From CAYQLY01 sp964418605 (GTDB lineage: Bacteria; Bacteroidota; Bacteroidia; Cytophagales; Cyclobacteriaceae): DNA of 64,000 nucleotides. Below, piece by piece: positions 10,208 to 17,978 of this stretch. The DNA lies in contig CAYQLY010000001.1 in NCBI GenBank assembly GCA_964418605.1, positions 248,001 to 312,000 on the forward strand, in the 5' to 3' direction. Both the position numbers and the translations under genes were made by a program. Numbering within the stretch: position 1 is the stretch's first letter; every line of letters starts with the position of its first letter. The notes beneath the pieces are model-generated. The model was not told the DNA's origin. It worked only from the letters and a program-made list of their open reading frames with translations, and did not search any database.

Positions 10208-10260
10208 TTTAATATAAAAAAATAGGCTGTAAATTTTACAGCCTATTTTTTTATATTAAA
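10208..10260. terminator. Bidirectional terminator, 26-bp perfect arms
   Basis: Arms 10208-10233 and 10235-10260 are exact reverse complements. The core ATAGGCTGTAAA is flanked by an A-run and a T-run, so the hairpin can terminate both the OmpA gene (+) and the gene at 10270 (-). It lies between the two convergent stop codons. Confidence 0.9.
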
Positions 10261-10269
10261 TAGTGGTTT

Positions 10270-10962
10270 TTATTTTTCACACTCTTTTAATAAAAAATCA
10301 GTTCGATCAGATCCCCAGTGAGGAATAATTGTATATTCTGGAGTATTTTTGTTAGCAATCATTTCTTTTTCTGCTTTATATTTTTCCGCAGCTATTTTTA
10401 AAAGAGGGCATGCATTGTCTTTTCCACCTCCCCATTGTTTAGGTGTGTAAAAAGTATTTTGTCCCGATAAGTAGTAAGTGCGTGGATTTTCCGGATTGAG
10501 CTTTTTTGCTTTTTCATACATCTCATTGAGCATTGGTCCATATTGGCGGCCCCGATTAGCGGGATCAATAACTAATCGAGCTTGATAAATATAGCCTTGT
10601 AAGGCAGCAAGCTCTGATTCATCTTTAATGATAGGATGATTTGTGGTCATCTTTTTTATTTTGTCGATTAGTGCTTGCGCTTTGTCTAGGTAGCTGTCCT
10701 TTGTTGTGATGTCTTTTTCTTTTCCTACAAAACTCATTATAACATAACTCAGGCTCGCATAATAAGGAGCTAGCCAATCTGACTCATTCATATAGGTATG
10801 AATACGTTCAAATTTGTTTGCGATGGTTTGTAAACTTGTTACTGTTTTACAGGTGTCTAATGAGGCTAAATTAGTTTGCATCATTGAATAGTATTTGTTG
10901 TCATATCCTGCCCATGCCTGGATGGATAGGAAGATAGCGCTGAATAAAATAAACTGTTTCAT
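10270..10962 (-). CDS. Secreted TPR-like protein of a TonB receptor operon
   Basis: 230 residues. Signal peptide at 1-18 (MKQFILFSAIFLSIQAWA). The mature part is alpha-helical, with a TPR-like stretch KKLNPENPRTYYLSGQNTFY and a conserved-looking PKQWGGGKDNACPLL. No enzyme motif. It is the last gene of the leftward operon, 32 bases after the TonB receptor, so it may be a periplasmic partner of that receptor. Function unknown. Confidence 0.8.
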   Translation of the reverse strand: MKQFILFSAIFLSIQAWAGYDNKYYSMMQTNLASLDTCKTVTSLQTIANKFERIHTYMNESDWLAPYYASLSYVIMSFVGKEKDITTKDSYLDKAQALIDKIKKMTTNHPIIKDESELAALQGYIYQARLVIDPANRGRQYGPMLNEMYEKAKKLNPENPRTYYLSGQNTFYTPKQWGGGKDNACPLLKIAAEKYKAEKEMIANKNTPEYTIIPHWGSDRTDFLLKECEK

Positions 10963-10994
10963 AAATTGTATATATGTTAAAAGTTAATAAAAAA

Positions 10995-13133
10995 TTACGG
11001 TTTAAAAGCTTGTCCAATGGAAATGAATAAACCAATAATGTACGATCGTGTCGCAGGCTGACCTACGGTGCTTCGTGATGTGCCATCATTGGAATACCTA
11101 TAACTGAAAATATTTTCTCTTCCTAATACATTTGTCACAGAAAAAAATATAACGGTAAAATTTCCTTTGATATTTGTTAAATAGCTTGCGCTTAGGCTTA
11201 AGTTATTATAATAGGGTGTTAGGTCATCCATAAAAACAGGATTGGTGGGATTAAAATAAGTACGACCGGTAGCGAATGTATTAGTGGCATTAAAACTTGT
11301 TCTAAGTTTTGCGATATAATGTTTATAAACTATTGAAAACGTATGTGTAGAAGCAAATGAAGGCGTAGCTAGTACAGGGAAATTTTGATAAAGCCTTTTT
11401 GTGTCTACAAAAGAATATGAAATCCAAAAATCTCCATTTTTTATTGTTTTCTTGTCTCTATAAAAAATATCAAACCCACGTGCATAGCCATAGCCCTCGT
11501 TTGTTAGTTCTGCAGAGTGTGTAATGCTGCTGTCGCGTATCATATGGTCGTATGTTTTATAATACCCTTCGATCCGGAAAGTGCGGTAATCATCCATAAT
11601 TTGATAATTTGCAATATAGTGCTGTGTGCGTTCAAAGTCAATAGAACGATCTATAAAAATATATTTATTATCTGGATTTTGATAAAACATACCATAGGCT
11701 AGAGAAATTTGACTTTTATCGCCTGTTTTAAAAGCTAATGATGTGCGTGGTGCTAGATTTATTTTTTGCAGTATGCTTGAGTATTCACCTCTTGCCCCTA
11801 TACGGCCAGCTATTTTTCGTGTAATGAAAATATCTGTCTCTGCAAAAATAGCAGTGTAGTTATCTCGTAATGAGCGTAGTTTTTCATTAAAGCCTTCTTG
11901 ATAATTATAATTATGAAACTCTGTTCCAAATAGAAGGGAAGAAGATTTAAATAAACTTCGAGTGAAAAAAAACTTAAATTGACCAAGTTGTTCAGACTTT
12001 CGCATATTCGCTGTATCTATGTAAATGTGATTATCATCATAGCTTAAAGATGCTCCAATAAAATAAGTCCAATTTTTTCCTAATTGATCTCGATACGATG
12101 TGTTTGTATAGATGTTTTTATTAGTTAATTCAAATCGGGTAAGAATAGGTGTTGTACCCGGATAGTACATGGATAGATTATTTTGATTGTATGTTGTATA
12201 CACTTTTAATATACCTGATTCGCTTAACCGTTGACGAAATATCAGAGACCCACCCAGTGCTTCCGGTGGTCTATCCCACATGACGTTTTGTTTAATCAGG
12301 CTATAGTATGGACGCAAATTGGTATAATTACCTTCTATGGCTAAAGATGTATTATCCCATTTGTGTGAATGAGATAAATTTAAAAACATGGGTCCAATTC
12401 CAATGCCTGTTGTTGTTTGTTCTGGGAAATCGAGTGTATTAAAAGCAAGTACAGAAGATAAAGCTTGTCCATATTGCGCAGAATAACCTCCTGTGCTGAA
12501 TACTGTACCTTTAAATAAAAAAGGAGAAAATCGACTTCGTTGAGCGACATCAGGTACACTACTAAAAAAAGGATTTTGAACAACCATCTCATCAATAATT
12601 GTTTTTGTTTCCGTAGCTGAGCCACCTCGTACAAAAATACCTTCCGTTTCGCCAACACTAGCTTGTGCACCAGGCAGTGTTTTAATAGCTCCTTGAAAAT
12701 CACCTACAGAGCCGGCTGTTGTAATGATATCAAGTGGTTTTAGTGCTACTGACCGTTTAGTGTCACTAGCTTCCATAGCTCCTGCACTAATTACTACTGT
12801 GTTTAACTCACTTGCTTGCTCTTTAAGCTTGATGTTTAATTCGATTGGATTACCTGTTAGTTCTACTTTTTGTTCGAAATTTTCAAAACTAACAAAGCTC
12901 ACGACAAGTATTTTCTCTCCTGTCTCATCTGTTGAAAATGAAAAAGAGCCATTCTCGCTTGTTGAAGCCCCATCAATACTACCTTTGATATAGACATTAG
13001 CTCCTGGTAAGGGGTTATTTTTTTCATCAACTACTTTTCCGGATATAGTAGTTTGTGCTAATGTTAGATATGAGCTTAATATAAATAGGCCCACTATTAA
13101 ATGGATTTTTTTAAAATGTATATATGTTTTCAT
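10995..13133 (-). CDS. TonB-dependent receptor with carboxypeptidase-like N-terminal domain
   Basis: 712 residues. Signal peptide (cleavage near TLAQ, residue ~27), then a carboxypeptidase-regulatory-like beta domain (about 28-115; TISGKVVDEKNNPLPGANVY), a plug domain (about 130-235; GAIKTLPGAQASVGETEGIF, VRGGSATETKTIIDEM) and a C-terminal outer-membrane barrel. No SusD-like partner is encoded, so a glycan role is not implied; the substrate is unknown. It is transcribed with the winged-helix regulator upstream, suggesting controlled expression. Confidence 0.93.
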   Translation of the reverse strand: MKTYIHFKKIHLIVGLFILSSYLTLAQTTISGKVVDEKNNPLPGANVYIKGSIDGASTSENGSFSFSTDETGEKILVVSFVSFENFEQKVELTGNPIELNIKLKEQASELNTVVISAGAMEASDTKRSVALKPLDIITTAGSVGDFQGAIKTLPGAQASVGETEGIFVRGGSATETKTIIDEMVVQNPFFSSVPDVAQRSRFSPFLFKGTVFSTGGYSAQYGQALSSVLAFNTLDFPEQTTTGIGIGPMFLNLSHSHKWDNTSLAIEGNYTNLRPYYSLIKQNVMWDRPPEALGGSLIFRQRLSESGILKVYTTYNQNNLSMYYPGTTPILTRFELTNKNIYTNTSYRDQLGKNWTYFIGASLSYDDNHIYIDTANMRKSEQLGQFKFFFTRSLFKSSSLLFGTEFHNYNYQEGFNEKLRSLRDNYTAIFAETDIFITRKIAGRIGARGEYSSILQKINLAPRTSLAFKTGDKSQISLAYGMFYQNPDNKYIFIDRSIDFERTQHYIANYQIMDDYRTFRIEGYYKTYDHMIRDSSITHSAELTNEGYGYARGFDIFYRDKKTIKNGDFWISYSFVDTKRLYQNFPVLATPSFASTHTFSIVYKHYIAKLRTSFNATNTFATGRTYFNPTNPVFMDDLTPYYNNLSLSASYLTNIKGNFTVIFFSVTNVLGRENIFSYRYSNDGTSRSTVGQPATRSYIIGLFISIGQAFKP

Positions 13134-13149
13134 TAGTATAAAGTGTTGA

Positions 13150-13434
13150 TTAAAAATAACTTTTCAAATTTTTAATATACTCTTCAAATGCCTGTATTCC
13201 TTTTTTAGTGATTTTGCAATTTGTTTGGGGATAGTTGTTTTTAAATTTTTTCTGAATAGCAATATAGCCCGCCTCTTTTAATTTTCCTAATTGAATACTT
13301 AAATTTCCAGCGGTTGAATCTGTTTTTTCTTTCAAAAAAGTAAATTCGGCTTCTTTGACATTAATTAAAATAGACATCACCGCTAGCCGCAGTGGTGCAT
13401 GTAAGATAGGATCTAAATCTTTGAACTTATTCAC
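13150..13434 (-). CDS. Winged-helix transcriptional regulator
   Basis: 94 residues, essentially one winged-helix DNA-binding domain: LRLAVMSILINVKEAEFTFL, then TDSTAGNLSIQLGKLKEAGY as the recognition region and ITKKGIQAFEEYIKNLK at the end. It belongs to the small MarR/PadR-like group (HTH_34-like) whose members act as dimers. Its start overlaps the preceding membrane-protein gene by 8 bases. The 20-bp palindrome on the operon promoter (14031-14050) is the obvious candidate binding site; that link is inferred. Confidence 0.88.
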   Translation of the reverse strand: MNKFKDLDPILHAPLRLAVMSILINVKEAEFTFLKEKTDSTAGNLSIQLGKLKEAGYIAIQKKFKNNYPQTNCKITKKGIQAFEEYIKNLKSYF

Positions 13435-14011
13435 TTTGCTTGCTGTATTTTAAAAGATAGCCTGGAATAATATATCCACCTAAAACAGCTCCACTTAATA
13501 ATAAAAGGATATAACTATTGTGTGTGTAAAAACCAATAATGGAGCATACCCAACACCATACACCGCCTAGTTGTGTTGGTTTGAACTCTAACACCCTTCC
13601 GGATACAAATAGTCCGAATCCATAAAAACACATCAGTGTAGCGAAGAATTGATGGTAAGGCATCTGTTGAAGTACGCTTACTAAAATTATTGTAATAGTG
13701 AAACCTAGCCAAAATTGTTTTAAGAAGTTTCCTATATAGGTGTTTACTTTTTCTTTTTTTCTCTTTTTTAGCTTATGAATTATAGTGATGATTAACCCTA
13801 TGGGCATAAGTAGCCAGACGGCATTACTTTGCTTTGTATAGGGGAAATAGTATATCCATATAAATTGACTGCTACTGGCTATGAATATTAGCCATCCCCA
13901 CAATAAATAGTTAAAGGCATCTCCACGAAGTTTGTTCTTTGTTTTTTGAATCATCTCGTGGATGAGTTGTAAGCTTTGTTTTTCATCAAATGGTGCTTCT
14001 GGTGTGTTCAT
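13427..14011 (-). CDS. Multi-pass membrane protein, first gene of the TonB receptor operon
   Basis: 194 residues. An N-terminal cytoplasmic helix (APFDEKQSLQLIHEMIQKTK) is followed by about five hydrophobic segments between residues ~38 and ~185. No enzyme motif. Genes of this kind commonly precede a small winged-helix regulator in Bacteroidota, so it may sense or modulate the regulator, but that is inference. The 8-base overlap with the regulator implies coupled translation. Confidence 0.8.
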   Translation of the reverse strand: MNTPEAPFDEKQSLQLIHEMIQKTKNKLRGDAFNYLLWGWLIFIASSSQFIWIYYFPYTKQSNAVWLLMPIGLIITIIHKLKKRKKEKVNTYIGNFLKQFWLGFTITIILVSVLQQMPYHQFFATLMCFYGFGLFVSGRVLEFKPTQLGGVWCWVCSIIGFYTHNSYILLLLSGAVLGGYIIPGYLLKYSKQSE

Positions 14012-14028
14012 TTGTTTTTTTGAATATA

Positions 14029-14060
14029 CAAATATAAACTAGTTTATATTATAAACCAAA
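14029..14060 (-). promoter_or_regulatory. Promoter of the membrane protein-regulator-TonB operon
   Basis: On the minus strand, a -33 element TTTG (14057-14060) is separated by 20 bases from a -7 element TATATTTG (14029-14036), an exact match to the Bacteroidota consensus TTTG-N19..21-TAnnTTTG. The start codon is at 14011. Confidence 0.8.
14031..14050. promoter_or_regulatory. Perfect 20-bp palindromic operator
   Basis: Each half is AATATAAACT and its exact reverse complement, with no spacer. It covers most of the -7 element and part of the spacer of the leftward promoter, where a bound dimer would block RNA polymerase. The winged-helix protein encoded at 13150-13434 is the likely binder (inferred). 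It also lies 45 bases upstream of the rightward gene at 14096. Confidence 0.7.
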
Positions 14061-14095
14061 TAAAATTCTATTTATTTTTTATATTTAAACTATCA

Positions 14096-14743
14096 ATGAA
14101 AGTTCTAAAGCTCTTTTTTTTATACATAATACTGATGTCGAGTGCCTATGCAGGCCAGGATACTACACGTATTGCTCGTTCTAAGATTGGGTTGGTAGTA
14201 GGATTAGACTCTCGTCATTCCTTTGTTGGAAATACATTTAAGAATCCTATTTATATTCTTGGTGCTCAAGTAGGAGTGAGATATCATCGGTTTAAATATT
14301 GGATGGGGTTCTATATGACGTCGTCTAAAACGAAAGTAACCGTTGTTGATCCGATTAGTACTCAAAAAGAAAAGGTTTACCGTGATCTGCATTTGTATTT
14401 TGCGAGTCTCTGTGCAGAATATATTTTTTTAAATCATAAGTATATGGAGTTAACTATCCCATTGGAGATAGGTATAGGCCAGTCTATGACTGCGTATTAT
14501 ACATTAACGGATCAACTTATGAGAAATCGCCGGGCCTTATTTCTTCCTGTTCAAGTTGGAATAACGGTTTTACTGAAACCTACGCGATGGGTTGGCTTGA
14601 ATGGTAAAATAGGATATCGAGAAACACTTCAGTTCTCAGATTTTAAAGGTGATTATGATGGTATATATTACTCTTATGGTATAAGTTTGTTTTTAGGTAC
14701 TATCTATAAAGATATTCAATCCAAGTGGTGTAAAAAGAAATGA
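14096..14743 (+). CDS. Putative outer-membrane beta-barrel protein
   Basis: 215 residues with a signal peptide (MKVLKLFFLYIILMSSAYA). The mature part alternates polar and hydrophobic residues with frequent aromatic ends (YHRFKYWMGFYMTSS, LFLPVQVGITVLL), as in small outer-membrane barrels. It ends in a short Lys-rich tail rather than the usual terminal aromatic. No specific family recognised. Its stop overlaps the yidD start by 4 bases, so the two are cotranscribed. Confidence 0.75.
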   Translation: MKVLKLFFLYIILMSSAYAGQDTTRIARSKIGLVVGLDSRHSFVGNTFKNPIYILGAQVGVRYHRFKYWMGFYMTSSKTKVTVVDPISTQKEKVYRDLHLYFASLCAEYIFLNHKYMELTIPLEIGIGQSMTAYYTLTDQLMRNRRALFLPVQVGITVLLKPTRWVGLNGKIGYRETLQFSDFKGDYDGIYYSYGISLFLGTIYKDIQSKWCKKK

Positions 14744-14961
14744 AAAGAGTGGTTATAGTTTTATTAATTATTCCTATCAAGCTTTACCAATGGCTCATTT
14801 CTCCATTACTACCACACAGCTGCCGATTTACACCATCTTGCTCTGCTTATGCCATTGAGTCTTTCCGTAAGCATGGCATTTGGAAAGGATTTTATTTAGC
14901 TGTCAAGCGTATTATGCGCTGTCACCCTTGGGGAGGGCATGGTTATGATCCAGTACCTTGA
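14740..14961 (+). CDS. yidD: Membrane protein insertion efficiency factor YidD
   Basis: 73 residues. Signature features: IPIKLYQWLISPLLPHSC, RFTPSCSAYAIESFRKHG and a C-terminal CHPWGGHGYDPVP. YidD is a small inner-membrane-associated protein assisting YidC-type insertion. It is not beside yidC, rpmH or rnpA here. ATG overlaps the preceding stop (ATGA). The 3' end overlaps the convergent lgt gene by 19 bases. Confidence 0.95.
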   Translation: MKRVVIVLLIIPIKLYQWLISPLLPHSCRFTPSCSAYAIESFRKHGIWKGFYLAVKRIMRCHPWGGHGYDPVP

Positions 14962-15809
14962 ATAGTTTTTTTTCTTATTTTCCAAAGAATGATTAAGCCT
15001 ATGATGATCAACGGAAGGCTTAAAAGTTGGCCCATATTGAGAGATAGGCTATTTTCAAAATCCACTTGATTTTCTTTTAGGAATTCTATCAGAAATCTAA
15101 AACTGAATAAGCTCACTAGAAAAACTCCGAAGATATACCCTTCTTGAAGAGTAGCTCGTTTTTTTTGCCATAGGTTGTAGAGTACAATAACTAAAAGCAA
15201 ACAAAATAAGGACTCATAAATTTGTGTCGGATGTCGAGGGACTGTTTCTCCGGCGCGTACAAATATAAATCCCCAGGGTAGCGTAGTTGGTTTTCCAAAA
15301 ATTTCAGAGTTCATCAGATTGCCGAGGCGTATCAACATTCCGGAGAGGGAAACTAAAATAACAATTCTGTCTAAAATCCAGAAATAAGATTGTCCTGGTC
15401 TTTTTTGTTTCGTGATTTGGAATTTGCCTTTGAATGGTTGAATAATGATGTTATACCGTGTGTAAATAAATAAAGCAATTAGAATGGCTACGGCAGCACC
15501 GTGGCTGGCTAAACCTCCTTCCCATATTTTAAATATTTCAAGAACTCCCTCCCAACTGCGTAAATACACATCAGGTTGGTAAAAAAGACAATGTCCGAGA
15601 CGTGCACCTACGATTGTTGCAATGATCATGTAGGCAGTTAATGTTTCGACGTCTTTTTCTGGCTTGCCTTCTTTTTTAAAAATATGAGATAAGATACGTT
15701 GACCAATAAGAAATCCCATGGCAAACAGTAAGCCATACCAACGAATTTCTAAATTTCCTATTTTGAAAAGTTGAGGAGAAACATCCCAGGTTATATAGTT
15801 TAAAATCAT
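14943..15809 (-). CDS. lgt: Prolipoprotein diacylglyceryl transferase
   Basis: 288 residues with about seven membrane segments. Transfers diacylglycerol from phosphatidylglycerol to the lipobox Cys of prolipoproteins in the inner membrane. Motifs: IRWYGLLFAMGFLIG, ARLGHCLFYQPDVYL, EGGLASHGAAVAILIALFIY, the Lgt signature RLGNLMNSEIFGKPT and PRHPTQIYESLFC. It lies 24 bases downstream of nadE, likely the same transcript. Confidence 0.96.
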   Translation of the reverse strand: MILNYITWDVSPQLFKIGNLEIRWYGLLFAMGFLIGQRILSHIFKKEGKPEKDVETLTAYMIIATIVGARLGHCLFYQPDVYLRSWEGVLEIFKIWEGGLASHGAAVAILIALFIYTRYNIIIQPFKGKFQITKQKRPGQSYFWILDRIVILVSLSGMLIRLGNLMNSEIFGKPTTLPWGFIFVRAGETVPRHPTQIYESLFCLLLVIVLYNLWQKKRATLQEGYIFGVFLVSLFSFRFLIEFLKENQVDFENSLSLNMGQLLSLPLIIIGLIILWKIRKKTIQGTGS

Positions 15810-15833
15810 CGTTACTTTGTTTATTGAACAAAT

Positions 15834-17741
15834 TTAGATTTTATTTTCAAATCTTTCTAATTCTGCTAATTCCTCTTCAAATGAACCTGATAGGATAGGA
15901 AAACGGCACCAGCTTTTAGGATCTATGCTAAATGTATCAACATGAAAGGCTGGGGCGAGGCGTTCGCGCTTCCATTGGTTTTGTGCCCATAATTTGAAAA
16001 ATTTGATAATGTGTTTTTTTAACAGTTTGTTCTCTTCTAATTTTTTTTCTTTCAATGTTAAAAAGATTTGAAGAGGAGATAAACGTTGATAAAGCGCAGT
16101 CTGTTCAATTTCTAATAAAATGGTATAAGGCATCAAATCGTCTTCATCCGTTTGTGTTTGAGCGAGTGGTCGTAGCTCAGCACTTGGTTGGAGATTGTTA
16201 ACATAGTTTAAATTCTCATAATGTAGCTCATGTTCTGCCCATCGTAGCCATTTTCTGATAAATTCTTTATCTACACCTGCGATGGGTGCAATACTTCCAG
16301 AAGTGTCGCCATCCATAGTACAGTAGCCTACATCGCCTTCGCTGCGGTTGGAGGTGGTGATGAGTAATGCATTTTTAATGTTGGCAAGCATCCAAATAAT
16401 AGGAGATCGGGCACGTGCTTGAATATTTTGGAGGGCAATATCTTCTTTTTGCCAACTTAATTTTTCTCCAATGGCTTGTTCTATTTTTTTTGTGTAGCTA
16501 TCGACTTCTTGCTGAACATCCCATTTGTAAAAAGTGGCTCCAATAGATTCTGCTAGTTCTTTTGCAGCTTGGAAAGTTTTATCGGATGAATTTTTTGTAG
16601 ATTGGTAAGCACAATGTAAAATGGATTTTGTTATAAATTTATGTAATTGCTCATCTGTATATTCACCTTCGCCTATAATATCAGCAAGCTCACTTAGATT
16701 TAATTTTTTAAGTGCCTCAAATCTTCCCAGCTCGGTAGTGCTTCGTTTAATCATTTCAGCGACCAATACAGCACATGCTGATGAATCAGCTCCCCCACTT
16801 AAAGATAAAACATAGCCTCTGCTTTTGCTTTTTCTTAAATAATCAAAAAGCCCAAGGCCGACGGCTTCTGTGAATTCAATTTCTTTTTGTTGTGGATCAT
16901 CATTGAGGGCAACATCAGAAATATCTTTTTGAGAATGAAAATCGATTGTACTACTGATCAAGTTTACATTTTTATAAGAAAATCGATTATTGCGTTGAAT
17001 CAATTTTCCTTTTTGAGCAATTAATATTTCTCCATCAAAAATAATTCTTCCTGATTCATTTCCAAGTAAATTTACATAGAGATAGGTACAATTGAATTCC
17101 TTGGATGCTTGAACAACTACTTCCTTTTCTCGAATTTTTGTTTTTCCAAAATAAAAATGACTAGCACTTGGATTAAGAATGAGGTCAATATCTTTTCCTA
17201 ACTTTTTACAATGTTGAGCTGCAGGTCGATTTTCTCCACGCCATCCATCTTCACATATTTCAAATAGAATATGAATTCCTTTAATAGTATAACTTAAGTC
17301 ACCGATAGGATGTGTTTTGCCTTGAATTAAAATTTGATCATGTGTGCTGGATGGCCAAGGTGTAAACCATCGATCTTCGTAATAGACATCTCGTTTAGCT
17401 AAGAACTGTTTGGCTGAAAATCCAAAAATCCTTTTATTTTCAATTAAGCATACTGAATTATATACATTCCCTTTCCATTTAATAGGAAGTCCCACCGAAA
17501 CAACGATATTATCACACCATTCTACTATTTCAAGTAAATGAGAGAAAGCTTTTTCAATAAACCAATCGTGTAAAAATAAATCCTCACATCCATACCCTGT
17601 CAAACACAGTTCGGGTAAACAAAGAATATCTATTTTTTCTTTTTTAGCTTGATCGATCGCTTCTTTTATATTTTGGAGATTGTTTTTCCAGTCAAGTGGC
17701 GTTTGATTGAGCGCAGCTCCGGCTATTTTTATGATGGCCAT
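15834..17741 (-). CDS. nadE: Glutamine-dependent NAD+ synthase
   Basis: 635 residues: an N-terminal nitrilase-type glutaminase domain (about 1-280) fused to an ammonia-dependent NAD synthetase domain (about 285-620). The glutaminase Glu-Lys-Cys triad is visible as E44 (CLPELCLTGYG), K116 (QFLAKRDVYYEDRWF) and C163 (FEICEDGW). The synthetase P-loop is LSLSGGADSS at about 313-322. Converts deamido-NAD+ to NAD+ using glutamine nitrogen. A TAAATTTG -7-like element lies at 17771-17778 on the minus strand. Confidence 0.95.
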   Translation of the reverse strand: MAIIKIAGAALNQTPLDWKNNLQNIKEAIDQAKKEKIDILCLPELCLTGYGCEDLFLHDWFIEKAFSHLLEIVEWCDNIVVSVGLPIKWKGNVYNSVCLIENKRIFGFSAKQFLAKRDVYYEDRWFTPWPSSTHDQILIQGKTHPIGDLSYTIKGIHILFEICEDGWRGENRPAAQHCKKLGKDIDLILNPSASHFYFGKTKIREKEVVVQASKEFNCTYLYVNLLGNESGRIIFDGEILIAQKGKLIQRNNRFSYKNVNLISSTIDFHSQKDISDVALNDDPQQKEIEFTEAVGLGLFDYLRKSKSRGYVLSLSGGADSSACAVLVAEMIKRSTTELGRFEALKKLNLSELADIIGEGEYTDEQLHKFITKSILHCAYQSTKNSSDKTFQAAKELAESIGATFYKWDVQQEVDSYTKKIEQAIGEKLSWQKEDIALQNIQARARSPIIWMLANIKNALLITTSNRSEGDVGYCTMDGDTSGSIAPIAGVDKEFIRKWLRWAEHELHYENLNYVNNLQPSAELRPLAQTQTDEDDLMPYTILLEIEQTALYQRLSPLQIFLTLKEKKLEENKLLKKHIIKFFKLWAQNQWKRERLAPAFHVDTFSIDPKSWCRFPILSGSFEEELAELERFENKI

Positions 17742-17790
17742 ATATAGGGTTCTAAAAATTTGAAATAAGGCAAATTTATTTTTTTTGGTG

Positions 17791-17825
17791 TAATGTTTTT
17801 TGATGTTTGCAAATTGAAAACATTA
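17791..17825. repeat. Inverted repeat in the nadE-recQ intergenic region
   Basis: The 237-base gap between divergent nadE and recQ is very AT-rich. TAATGTTTT (17791-17799) is repeated inverted at 17817-17825 with a 17-base loop. It could be an operator or chance in AT-rich DNA. Nothing else convincing is seen in the gap. Confidence 0.4.
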
Positions 17826-17978
17826 GTTAAAATTCAATTAAATAAGCGTTTAAACAGTATTTTTTTTATAATTTTTTACACAAATACAATTTAAAAAAAA
17901 CATTTTTACTATTTTTTTGATGCAATGTTTTGTGAGAAAAAAATAATCATTAAATTAGTAGTCTAGTATACATTTCAC

